Source of the DNA: Aquarana catesbeiana
Taxonomy: Eukaryota; Chordata; Amphibia; Anura; Ranidae
NCBI RefSeq assembly: GCF_042186555.1
Contig: NC_133328.1
Location: forward strand, 502,102,472 to 502,166,471
DNA length: 64,000 bases
Direction of reading: 5' to 3'
Positions 12,304-21,714 of the stretch are shown here, in pieces (the first letter of the stretch is position 1; each line of letters begins with the position of its first letter). The notes beneath the pieces were generated by a model, which saw only the letters and a program-made list of their open reading frames with translations, was not told the DNA's origin and searched no databases. The position numbers and the translations under genes were made by a program.

Positions 12304-12394
12304 ATTAACATCAGTCCCTGGTTGATAATGAGCTTCCAATCTAAAGTCCAAAATTAACTTTCTTACTTTAGAGACTATTTTGACAGGAGCCAAA

Positions 12395-12545
12395 TAGGAT
12401 GCCAGCATGTCTTTGGATTGTAGTGAGAAACCCACACAGGGAGAACATATAAACTTTAACACAAGCATTAGCATATTGGGGAATTGAACCGGCAACCCCA
12501 TTGCTGCTAGACAGAATTGCTACCTACTTAGCCAGCAGGCAACCT
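12395..12545 (-). repeat. tRNA-related SINE-like relic
   Basis: On the plus strand a GGAGAACATATAAACT-type segment leads to GGGGAATTGAACCGGCAACCCC. Its reverse complement has a B-box-like GCCGGTTCAATTCCCC and an A-box-like TGGCTAAGTAGG. It resembles a widespread fish/amphibian repeat. It is degenerate and not a functional tRNA. Confidence 0.45.
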
Positions 12546-12625
12546 CACCCATGGTGTCTGCATCTCTGTGGTGTGAATCAGCCCTAAGTCCATAGCCATG
12601 CTCAGTGTCACAAGCAATATACAAT

Positions 12626-13476
12626 ATATTGGCCTAAGTATTGGAATGCCTGCCTGTAAACGCACATGAACTGTAATGACATCCCAGTCTTAGTCCATAA
12701 TGTTCAATATTGAGTTGGCCCACCCTTTGCAGCTACAACAGCTTCAACTTTTCTGAGAAGGCTGTCCACAAGGTTTAGGAGTGTGTCTATAGGAATGTTT
12801 AACCATTCTTCCAAGTGCATTTGTGAGATCAGGCACTGATGTTGGACGAGAAGGCCAGGCAAGTTAGTCCACCCCAAACTCACTCATCCATGTCTTTATA
12901 GACCTTGCTTTGTGCACTGGTCCAAATCATTTGGTGGAGGGGGGATTATGGTGTGGGGTTGTTTTTCAAGGGTTGGGCTTGGCCCCTTAGTTCCAGCGAA
13001 GGGAACTCTTAAGGCATCAGCATACCAAGACATTTTGGACAATTTCATGCTCCCAACTTTGTGGGAACAGTTTGGGGAAAGCCCCTTCCTGTTCCAACAT
13101 GACTGCACACCAGTGCACAAAGCAAAGTCAATAAAGACATGGATCAGCGAGTTTGGGGTGGAGGAACTTGACTGGCCTGCACAGAGTCCTGACCTCAACC
13201 TGATAGAACACCTTTTGGCTGAATTAGAGTAGAGACTGCGAGCCAGGCCTTCTCATCTAACATCAGTGCCTGGCCTCACAAGTGCACTTCTGGAAGAATG
13301 GTCAAACATTCCCATAGACACACTGAACCTTGTGGACAGGCTTTCCAGCCTTCCAGAAGCTGTTATAGCTGCAAAGGGTGGGCCAAATCAAATTTTAACC
13401 CTATGGACTATGACTGGACTGCCATTAAAGGTCATGTGTGTGTAAAGGCAGGTGTCCCAATACTTTTGGCTAGATA
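12626..13476. mobile_element. Fold-back Tc1/mariner element
   Basis: The right end CCAATACTTTTGGC and the left TTGGCCTAAGTATTGG are inverted, with TA at both borders. The left half (12634-12921) is a diverged inverted copy of the 3' half of a Tc1 transposase gene (for example 12871-12921 against 13112-13162), joined head to head to a plus-strand 3' half. The middle and N-terminal two thirds of the transposase are absent, so the element cannot be autonomous. Confidence 0.8.
12918..13440 (+). pseudogene. Tc1-like DD34E transposase, C-terminal remnant
   Basis: The frame shows the GGGGIMVWGCFS motif, then a catalytic Asp in FQHDCTPVH and a Glu in LNLIEHLL with exactly 34 residues between them. 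This is the DD34E signature of Tc1 transposases. The DNA-binding domain and first catalytic Asp are missing. A stop occurs at 13230-13232 after AELE, and the remaining C-terminal residues can be read in the same frame up to about 13443. It cannot encode an active enzyme. Confidence 0.88.
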
Positions 13477-13590
13477 GTTTATCTGGCAAGATTTACAAAG
13501 ATGGTGGAACCCTCCTACACATAAATACTACATTTAGACATAGTTTTAGGACCTGGGAGATAAGACAACTCTACATGAAGCAGAAAGTTT

Positions 13591-13656
13591 GGTATTTGAA
13601 CGCAGACCCTCAAAGATACTAAGCAGAAGTTCTAACCTCTAAGCCACAGAGCTGAC
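13591..13656 (-). repeat. tRNA-like unit, minus strand
   Basis: The minus strand has CTCTGTGGCTTAGAGGTT (A-box region) and TGCGTTCAAATACC (B-box-like). The adjacent CACAGAGCTGACACAGATGAG matches the flank of the unit at 7638-7704. The two may have been neighbours before the intervening insertions. Confidence 0.45.
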
Positions 13657-13659
13657 ACA

Positions 13660-14290
13660 GATGAGTACCTCTTACACATAAATACTCATAAATACTGCTT
13701 TTCTTTGGAGAGCTGATGGAATTACATTACTCAAGAGTTATTCTTTTTGATTTATTCTGTGATATTTGGTGGTTATTTGTGGGTGAATGTATAGTGATAT
13801 TAGTAGTAAATAGTGATATTATCCTCACATTTTTGGGAATTACATTTTGATTTCTGATGTTGGTACACATATCACATTTTTTGGGCTCAAATTATGAATA
13901 TTTGGAAATAATAAAAAGCACAAAAAATTGTGACACATTTTAAATTTTCATCAGCAATGGTATTGTTGGTGGTTTATAAAGACACCTGTGTGAGTTTGGG
14001 TAAAGATTGCTGTGAGATGGAGAGTAACAAGTGACAGTGACAGAGAAAAATATATTTTACCAAAACATCAAAACGTTCCACATTCTAGTATTCTTAAAAA
14101 CAAAAAAGATGAGAAAAAACAAAATAGAAGCAGCAACATTGTTGCAAGGAACATTTATTTCAGAGAAAGATACATTTCATTTTAACATTAAAAGTATTTA
14201 TTGTACCATTAGAATCAATGGCTTAAACTTACATTGGACTATAATAGCGCAAATTTTCATTCTCAAAAACACATTTTAGCCAAGTGCTAA
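13660..14290. other. AT-rich stretch, nothing recognised
   Basis: No gene or clear repeat boundary seen. Confidence 0.4.
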
Positions 14291-14714
14291 TTTTGGTATT
14301 TACTATAGCGCCAGGTAAAAAAGACACTTGAGTTAAAATGAGAGTTATTCTCAGGTCTGAGCATGCTCAGTTGTGCTGGCACCTAGTTGTACAAAAATGG
14401 GGAATTTATCTCTTCTCAGACTTTTAAAGCTATTTCAGTGTAGAAATCACTTTTTCACACAGTTTAAAAGCAGATTATGTTTAAATAATATACCGCATAT
14501 TTCAGTACCATTTAGGCAATGATATCATGCTCTAAACATTATTTCCATGTGCAATTCTCCAGCTTTTAGCAGAGTAAGGATATGGGCGCTAATTAGTTTC
14601 AGGGAAGTATAGTAAATTCGATTTTGGGAGTATTTTCTCACCAGCGCCATAGTAAATACTGTTTTAGCGCTAATTAGTGCAAATTTGCGCGAATTAGGGC
14701 CGCAACGCTACAGT

Positions 14715-15099
14715 AAATGACCCCCAAATAGTCTATGGTTTTTAGTCACAAATGTGGAGAATTTGCTCATTATGTTTAATCTGGATTATTATTTGTTTTT
14801 CTTTGACAAAATGAAAAAAGGGGCGCAAATTTTTTTCTCTCATCTGTATCAGACACCCCCAACTTAAAACATATCATAAGGAGCAAGAGAAAACTATCAT
14901 AGTGTAGTAAATACTGACATTGTATTGGTTAAAGACATAAAAACCAAGTATAAAAACAAGCTGGAAAAAGACACTTACATTGAAGCTGCTGCTCACCAAG
15001 AGGCAGCAGCCATAGACATCATTGAGCACAACAAAATTTCACCCAACATGTTTCGACCAATAGGATATCTTCAGGGCTTGGAATTCAGTAGACAATTTA
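14715..15099. repeat. Flank of the Harbinger element with a minus-strand CTGAAGA...GAAAC core
   Basis: On the minus strand, CTGAAGA (15068-15074) and GAAAC (15050-15054) repeat the pattern seen at 323 and 5076. No gene seen. Confidence 0.4.
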
Positions 15100-15585
15100 T
15101 GCTGCGTACACACGAGCAGACTTTTCGATGGGCTAGGTCAGACGGTCTTTCTGACAGACTTTGTAGCATAGGTCCGCCGGACTTACAGACGGACTTGGAC
15201 ACACATGATCACTCCAAAAGTCCGGTGGTTTTGAACGTATGTACAGCATGTACGACGGGACTAGAAAAAGGAAGTTCAGGCCCCAGTATGCCACCCTTTG
15301 GGCTCCTTCTGCTAATCTCGTGTTTACCGCGTGTTAGTAGAAGTTTGGTTAGAGACGATTCGCGCTTTTCAGACTTCAGCTTATTTCGCTCGTTTTTTTG
15401 TGGTTCAGTTTGTGCTTGTGAAGTTTGTATCTGGTTTTCAGTGCGTGTTGGTCAGTTCGTAACCTGTATAGCAGGCCGTTCTGGTCCGCTCGTTCCTGAT
15501 CTTCAGGTCGCTCTTCATAGGCCTTGCTGTTCTTCAGTGCGTTCGTTTAAGTTTGTCTGTTTGACCAGCCGACCGTTTTGAAGCC

Positions 15586-17389
15586 ATGGTGCGTGGACGT
15601 ACTCTTTCTCGAGTTTGTTCTGTATGGGGGCTTGGTGCTGGGGTTCATACTTTGACACGAGCCCAGTCCATGAACAGGGCGAGGAGGAGTTCATGGATGA
15701 AGAATTGGCTGCGACAGCGTGACCAATTCTCGCACATGCCTTTGCTCCGCGAGATCCGTGAGAATAATCCTGAGGATTTCAGGAATTAAATCAGGATGAC
15801 GGACCCCGTTTTTCAACGTCTGCTGGCTTTGCTGACCCCTTATATCAGCAGGCAGGATACCTGCATGTGGCAAGCCATCACTGCGGAGCAGAGGCTAGTT
15901 GCCACGTTACGTTACATGGCGACTGGGAGAAGCCTTCAGGACCTTAAGTTCTCGACAGACATCTCCCCCCAGGCTCTGGGGATCATTATCCCAGAGACCT
16001 GTTCTGCCATTATTCAGGTCCTGCAGAAGGACTATATTAAGGTAAGTTTTATTCTTTACCATTACATATATATTTAATGTTTGCTAATGTATTGTATTAA
16101 TTTCATCATTACCTAATTACCATGATTGGAATATGCTGTGAATGTCCCCTTTATCTTCATGCATGCATGTTTTTATTTTTTTCAATCCTTTTTTGGCCTA
16201 CATGCATATTTGCCTTCACTAACCTCCCCAGCATGCAATCCTGGGCCCATATACACCTATAGCCTAGTCCCTTTAATAATATATATTGTGAGCTCCATTG
16301 TACTGCTTTACCCTCCCCCACCCCCTCAAATGTCTCCAAATGTAATATGTGGTCTTCAACTAAATTAGAACCCTCCCCCACCCCCTCAAATGTCTCCAAA
16401 TGTAATGTGTGGTCTTCAACTAAATGAAAACCCTCCCCCACCCCCCCTTTACAATTTGATCAATAGGCCATCAGAGGGGGTGAGGAATCTTATAAGTGGG
16501 CCTTATATTTTAGATTTTTTAAAATACTACTTCTAAAAAATGTTATACTGCTGTTGTGCAAGAATGTTTTTGTGTAATCTGCTTGCAAAGTTATATTTAA
16601 AAGTACTTATATGTTTTTTTCTTGTTTGACTCCACAGTTTCCTTCCATGCCACGGGAATGGCAGACTGTGGCCTCCCAGTTCGCTGACCGTTGGGGACTT
16701 TCCCAACTGTGTAGAAGCAATCGATAGGAAGCATGTTCACATTGTGGCACCACCCCATTCGGGGTCTTACTACTTCAATTACAAGGGGTTTAATAGTGTA
16801 GTATTGATGGCTGTGGTATTGGCACAATATGATTTTATGTACGTGGACGTGGGGAAGATTGGCCGGATGTCGGATGGTGGAGTCTTCGCCCAGACCAAGC
16901 TCTACCAGCGTCTTCAGACTGGTGGCGTGGGATTGTCACCTGATGCCGAGAACGTTGAGGGACTCCCTCTGTATTCATCACAGATGAAGCCTTCGGTCTT
17001 GGCAAGCACCTGATGAGGCCGAAAGGACCCTCACCCTGGAGAGGAGGGTATTTAACTACCGGCTGGCCAGAGCTAGAAGAGTTGTGGAGAATGCCTTCGG
17101 GATTATGGCCAGCCGGTTCCGTTTGTTTCTCACAGCCATCAATATGGCGGACTATAAAATAAATCATATCATCATGTCTTGTTGCAAACTACATACTTTT
17201 TTAAGAAGACATTCACAAACCTATATAACTTCTGTTGGGCCTGAGGCCGGACTTAGTGCAGAATCTGTACTCACAGGCCTGGATACTGGCCATATTGGCT
17301 TGGCCCCCCAAACCACCTGTCAAGTGCGGGACAGATATGTAAATTATTTCAATGGTAGGGGGGCCATTGCAAAGCCAGAACATATTTAA
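15586..17389 (+). pseudogene. Harbinger DDE transposase (HARBI1-like), broken
   Basis: Two exons are inferred. Exon 1 is 15586-16041 with donor GTAAGT at 16042, and exon 2 starts at 16638 after a pyrimidine tract and CAG. Exon 1 contains the N-terminal helical region (LRYMATGRSLQDLKF) typical of HARBI1. Exon 2 keeps all three catalytic acids: Asp in AIDRKHV (codon 16723-16725), Asp in GRMSDGGVF (16873-16875) and Glu in VVENAFGIM (17087-17089). Lesions are an in-frame TAA at 15787-15789, a frameshift near 16694 (between ADRW and FPNCV), another near 16970 and a third near 17025. The total length of about 400 codons fits the family. The intron holds a 60-bp tandem repeat. In life it would cut and paste the element, using the accessory DNA-binding protein. 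Confidence 0.88.
16310..16447. repeat. 60-bp tandem repeat in the transposase intron
   Basis: CCCTCCCCCACCCCCTCAAA starts each unit at 16310, 16370 and 16430. Two complete units differ at only a few positions and a third is partial. Confidence 0.9.
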
Positions 17390-17466
17390 ACTTTAAAATA
17401 ATAAAAAAACATTTTTGGGATAAAATCTCTTGTTTTTATTCTTGTTTGCTTTTATTTTTGGCTGTC

Positions 17467-17530
17467 TCCTAGGTTCTCCTAGTGCACTTGCAGTGCCAAG
17501 TGCATTTCCCTTTAGTAAATAAGGCCCTTT
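17467..17530. repeat. End fragment of the long-arm MITE family
   Basis: GTGCACTTGCAGTGCCAAGTG and CCCTTTAGTAAATAAGG match the right arm of the elements at 11977 and 21399 with substitutions. Confidence 0.5.
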
Positions 17531-17889
17531 GTCACTGTAAACACAAAATGAATTCCAAAACTGGTATTGAGTATTGAAAGAAGAAGCCACACACATTGTT
17601 GTCGTTTAAATTTTTTACTGTGCGCACATTCAAACATGTGCATTTTTTTAACACGTCATTCAAAAAAAATTCTTGTTTTTTTACTTTTTTACTCAATATA
17701 AATTGTTTTTTTTTTGGGTAACTATATTATAATTTTTTTTTTGTTGGTATTTTCTGCATAATTTTTGAAATTTTTTTTAATAAAATTTTTGTTTTTAAAA
17801 GAGGGTTTTTTCACACACAAAAAAAAGACACAACTCTGGAACTTACAAAGTTTAACATGTAATAAAATGTGCTGGTGATGTCACCCATT

Positions 17890-18122
17890 TAAAAGCCAAA
17901 TTTTGCAGATGCACACAAATTGGGAGTCCAAATGGGTAATGTCAACATGTGCTAGCTCCCATCATGGGGGATCAATGGACGTGTTTTGTGGGTGCAATCC
18001 CTTCCTCTCACAAACTAGCATTATGAGGAAGGGGTTACAAACACAAAATGCATACATTTAGATGCCCTGATGGCAGATAGCACATATTGACACACCGTGC
18101 GCATCTGTAAAATTTGGCTTTT
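17890..18122. repeat. Imperfect hairpin between transposase and Myb-like genes
   Basis: TAAAAGCCAAATTTTGCAGATG at the left is complementary to CATCTGTAAAATTTGGCTTTTA at the right. Weaker pairing continues inward through CTTCCTC/GAGGAAG. It could be a nested MITE or a shared 3' structure of the two convergent genes. Confidence 0.6.
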
Positions 18123-18168
18123 ACTATTTTACAACTAGAAAAACATAACAATGTTCACATTTAAAACT

Positions 18169-18246
18169 GAAATGAAGAACATGATTGATGTTTTAGGAAA
18201 AAAGGGATTATATACTCCCCAAAACATCAATCATGTTCTTCATTTC
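18169..18246. repeat. 28-bp inverted duplication at the Myb-like stop codon
   Basis: 18169-18196 is the reverse complement of 18219-18246 at 27 of 28 positions. The right arm encodes EMKNMIDVL of the Myb-like protein and the left arm is 3' untranslated. The mRNA end would fold into a strong hairpin with a 22-nt loop containing the stop codon. Confidence 0.9.
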
Positions 18247-19550
18247 CTGTTGCATGCTGTCCAGCCGATTTCTCATGCTGTCTAGTTGATTGCGCATTGC
18301 ATCAATGTGGCCATTCCAGACCATTATCTGCCCAATTAGTCTTTGTGCACTGTCTGTGCTAAATGGGTCCACCGCTTGGCCTTCCACAACCAGAACATCA
18401 CCTAAAATTTGAGGAAAAATATGTATTTAGAAATATGCAGGCATAGATTACCTTAAGCTGGGGTGTCAGACACTCACCTGGTGGTGTGCAAATCTCGCCC
18501 ACTTCCTCCACCTCTCCTTCCTCCAGATCCTCGGGTGGGCTTGGGCTTCAGCTTGGGCTAATTACCCAATCAGGCTGGTGAGTTTGGGGGGTCCTTGGAT
18601 CCTCTGACTGTTATCTGAGTCTTTTCTTCCCTATGAGAATGAAACAAAAGGTATACTTAGCACAGTGATATTTGAGTCCAGAAATAGGAATATGAAACCT
18701 TGCTTTGAAGTGGTGTACAATTGTCTGTTTGTGAAAAGATCCAATTGTAAAACATGATTCAAATTCCCTTTTAACCATACTGCAATACTTACTTTTTTGG
18801 CCAAGTTTCACAGATGGAGACACCTCAAGTATTCCCTGGAGCCCCTGTGTGGATTACCCTAAAAAATGTTCTATGGTGTCCCACAGTACACTAGTGCTCC
18901 TGAGTCCAGATGTGGAAACAGCTGCTGTGTCATGTCCTTACAATACACTGAATCATTTTTTCAAAGCATTCCAGTTTCAAACACATTTACACAACAATAT
19001 CCTAAACTTCTTTTAATAAGACAAATTATCAAGACCAAAATGTAGGTAGAGCCCTGTAATTCGTATTTCTTGGCAAACGAACAACATTTAGTTAGAATCA
19101 TATTTATTTTCCAAAGAACGATATTTACGAACGATCGCATTGTTCAACAGTATAAACAAAAAGCATATATGGATCAGCATGCAAGTTAAGTATCTCAATA
19201 AGAACACACGACAAGTACTTACTTTTTTTAAGCACCTTCTTGATTCTGCGATATTGTTCTGGCTCCCTCGTTTTTCGGTCAGAACAGCGCTTTCTCAATT
19301 GGTCTTTAGCCCATCGTATCCCAAATTGCTGCTCCAGAGTGGCAACAACTGAGAACATTATTTGGTCCTTCCGCAAATTGGGTCTGGTGTACGGACAATT
19401 TTTGCCATCATAGTCCTCACTCCTCAATATGGCCACCATCTCCACCATTTCTTCAAAGGCCATGTTGGTGGCCTTATATCTCCTCCTGGATCTGGATGTT
19501 TTGGGCTCCAGGCTTTCCTCCGCGCTAGTTCCTGATAATGTCTCTGCCAT
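18208..19550 (-). pseudogene. Harbinger-associated Myb/SANT-like DNA-binding protein
   Basis: Exon 1 (19550-19223, minus) begins with ATG and encodes a Myb/SANT-like helical domain (MAFEEMVEMVAILRSEDYDG, later WAKDQLRKRCSDRK and EQYRRIKKVLKK), the pattern of the second protein of vertebrate Harbinger elements. A donor GTAAGT follows. Candidate further exons are 18858-18793, 18630-18478 and 18401-18208. The last encodes a short heptad-rich tail (NQLDSMRNRLDSMQQEMKNM) ending at a TAA at 18208-18210. In the inferred reading of exon 3 there is a TGA near 18545, so the gene is probably dead or an exon border is wrong. In the family this protein carries transposase to the nucleus and binds the element ends; that role is by homology. 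It is convergent with the transposase. Confidence 0.72.
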
Positions 19551-19735
19551 CTTTATCTATATACTCCCACTGCGCAACAAATTGAGAAGGGGCGGGGAAA
19601 CGTCATCATAAAGAACGTCAGTGGCGGGCGACACGGGCAACGCAGGCGGAGCATGACACATGCGCAGTGTATATAAAGCTAGTGCACTGGCCTACTTATG
19701 TCCGAACGGAAGTAGTGAGCATCATAAACGAAGGT
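19551..19735. promoter_or_regulatory. Bidirectional promoter between Myb-like and MADF-like genes
   Basis: The interval between the minus-strand ATG (19550) and the plus-strand donor GTAAGA (19734) has two GACGTT/AACGTC CRE-like cores (about 19598-19620), CpG-rich sequence and a TATA-like GTATATAAAG at about 19669 pointing to the plus strand. No second TATA box is seen for the minus direction. Confidence 0.5.
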
Positions 19736-19744
19736 AAGATTTAA

Positions 19745-19810
19745 ACATGTGTGTGTTCTATGTGTGTGTGTTCTGTGTGTGTGTGTATGTTCTGTGTGTC
19801 TGTGTGCCCT
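19745..19810. repeat. Interrupted (GT)n microsatellite
   Basis: TGTGTG runs separated by TTCTATG/TTCTGTG units in the first intron of the MADF-like gene. Confidence 0.9.
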
Positions 19811-19881
19811 ATATTGGGATAAAGATAATACTGGGAGTTTGGACTGACATTACTGTTTTTCTCTTGTGTATTGTCTTTCAG

Positions 19882-20986
19882 AAAAAATTAATCCCTTTAA
19901 GGAGGAAGATTGTTTAAGTCATTTTATTGACCTATATCAATTTAACCGAAACCTGTGGGAGGTCAAGCACCCCTTGTATTTCAATAAGCAAGCAAGGCAG
20001 GCAACATTGGGGATACTTCTGGAGTTTGTAAAGACTTGAGTCCCCCAGGAAGACATTAGGTTAGTGGACAATAAAATTGGGATCTTGCGGAATATGTACA
20101 GGCGGGAGCACAAGAAGATACAGGAGTCCCTCAAATCAGGAGCAGCAGCAGACAAGGTTTATGTCCCCAAGCTGTGGTACTACCCAAAACTGCATTTTCT
20201 GGATGACCAGACAGAAGCCAGGCAATCGCTTTCATCCCTTCCCTCCACCCTTCCCTCCACCCCAGCTGAGGCATCCCAGGAAGAACGGGGCCCTTTCATC
20301 CTTGAAGAAGTGGATGCACCCAGCGGGAGCCAGGTATACTTTTTGTTTTGTAATTGTTGATTGTCTGAATATTAATGATGTAAATTAAAATGTTTGAATT
20401 GCTTACAAACCAATGATTTCCTCACAAAAATTATTATGTATACATATCACTAGACAGTAGTGGCCAAAAATGTTGTTCAAATATTTGTGAACAGCTAGAA
20501 AAATGGTGGGGCAAAATGATAGCTTTTTCTATTTATTTAAAATTAAATTTGCAAGTCATGAGCTGAAAATTGTGTGTGATTGATGAAGGCAAAAATACAA
20601 CGATGTCCCTTTTTTATACACTGGATGAGCTCAGCCAGGAGGAGGCCGTGCTCAGTGGTAGAGAGGCGGAGGCTATTTCCAGTGGCAGGCAGGAGGTGGC
20701 AGGGCCCAGTAGGAGCCTCACAGAATGCCAGGTGCCTCCCCTCCACCTTCCCACCAATAGGCCTAGGAAGATGACCAGAACAAAGGAGCAATCACTTGCC
20801 CTCATTCAGGAAAAAACCAAAATCATCAGTAACCCCCCCAATGCTGAAGAGGCCTATGGTACATATTTGGCCACCAGGTTGATGGAACTGGAGAAGGACC
20901 AACGCCTCCTCTGTGAGGGGCTTTTTTATGAGGCCCTTCAGAAGGGGTTGAGGGGCCAGCTTACTAAAAAAAAGCCATATTTATGA
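19882..20986 (+). pseudogene. MADF-BESS-like DNA-binding protein within the Harbinger element
   Basis: After an acceptor TTTCAG at 19881 the frame reads a MADF-like domain: NRNLWEVKHPLYFNKQARQA, then LVDNKIGILRNMYRREHKKI and VPKLWYYPKLHFLDD. It is broken by one in-frame TGA (20037-20039). A donor GTATAC follows CAG at 20333. The next exon, starting at about 20639 in frame after CAG, encodes a Ser/Glu-rich linker and a BESS-like tail (YLATRLMELEKDQRLLCEGL) and ends at 20984-20986. MADF proteins accompany PIF elements in insects and resemble Myb/SANT folds. No start codon was identified, so the true start lies in an upstream exon or has been lost. Confidence 0.72.
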
Positions 20987-21398
20987 TGAAGCCCCTACTC
21001 CTCCTCCTCCTGCCACAAGTACACCACCAGAGGCACAGCCTCCAAGGAAGGCTGCAGAGAAGCATGGAGGGAAGGCTGCAGGGCATCGTGGAGAGAAAGC
21101 TCTACGGAAGAGTCGAAAGTGATTGCCTGGCTTCAGTCTGGTCTGACAGAAGATGCAGATTGTGCTCCCTATTATATGGACTGCGCAAGATCACAATTTT
21201 GTTCTCCAATGACTTGATTTGTGCCCTGGTGGACAAAAGGCTTCACAAATTCCAAAAGTGTCTCTAGTGTTGCCTTCCTCTTTATTTTTTTAACCAGAAT
21301 AAATGGCTATTTTCTTTACACAAAAAAATTTTACATGTGTTTTTATTCAAAAAGGACAGTTTGTTTGCGCTTAGGCAGGTACATGTCTAAAAGAATAT

Positions 21399-21714
21399 GG
21401 GGGTTATTTACAAAAGGCAAATTCATTTTGCAATACAAGTGCAAACTACAAGTGCAAAGTGCACTTGAAATTGCACTGCAAGTGCACTTGTTGGAAGTGC
21501 AGTCGCTGTAAATCTGAGGGGAAGATCTGAAATGAGGGAAAGCTCTGCTGATTTTATCATCCAATCATGTGCAAGCTAAAATGCTGTTTTTTTTAGTTTC
21601 CTTGCATGTGCCCCTCGGATCCACAGCGGCTGCACTTCCAAGTGCTCCTTCAGTGCAATATCAAGTGCACTTTTGCACTTGTAGTGCTAAGTGAATTTGC
21701 CTTTTGTCAAATTA
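21399..21714. mobile_element. Second copy of the long-arm Harbinger MITE
   Basis: The left end GGGGGTTATTTACAAAAGGC and the internal GTGCAAACTACAAGTGCAAAG match the element at 11977-12303. The right end is degraded (GCCTTTTGTCAAATTAAC). It sits inside the larger Harbinger transposon, downstream of the MADF-like gene, and is therefore younger than it. Confidence 0.8.

Larger units (their letters stand above)
6121..14714. mobile_element. Possible long element with GGGGGTCATTTACT termini, heavily interrupted
   Basis: The left end reads GGGGGTCATTTACTATAGCG and the right end, reverse-complemented, reads GGGGGTCATTTACTGTAGCG. Both are followed by related GCGCTAATTAGCGC-rich subterminal sequence. 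The flanking triplets (AGA and AAA) do not match exactly, and an internal TTTACTATAGCGCCAGG at about 14297 means that two overlapping copies are also possible. If single, the element was enlarged by several nested insertions (8004-9319, 8676-9226, 11977-12303, 12626-13476). No transposase belonging to it is visible. Confidence 0.35.

Noticed and set aside
14925..15581. 218-codon plus-strand frame
   Set aside because: It crosses the Harbinger left terminal repeat and TTA duplication, so it joins flank and transposon end. Residues are typical of random GC-rich translation.
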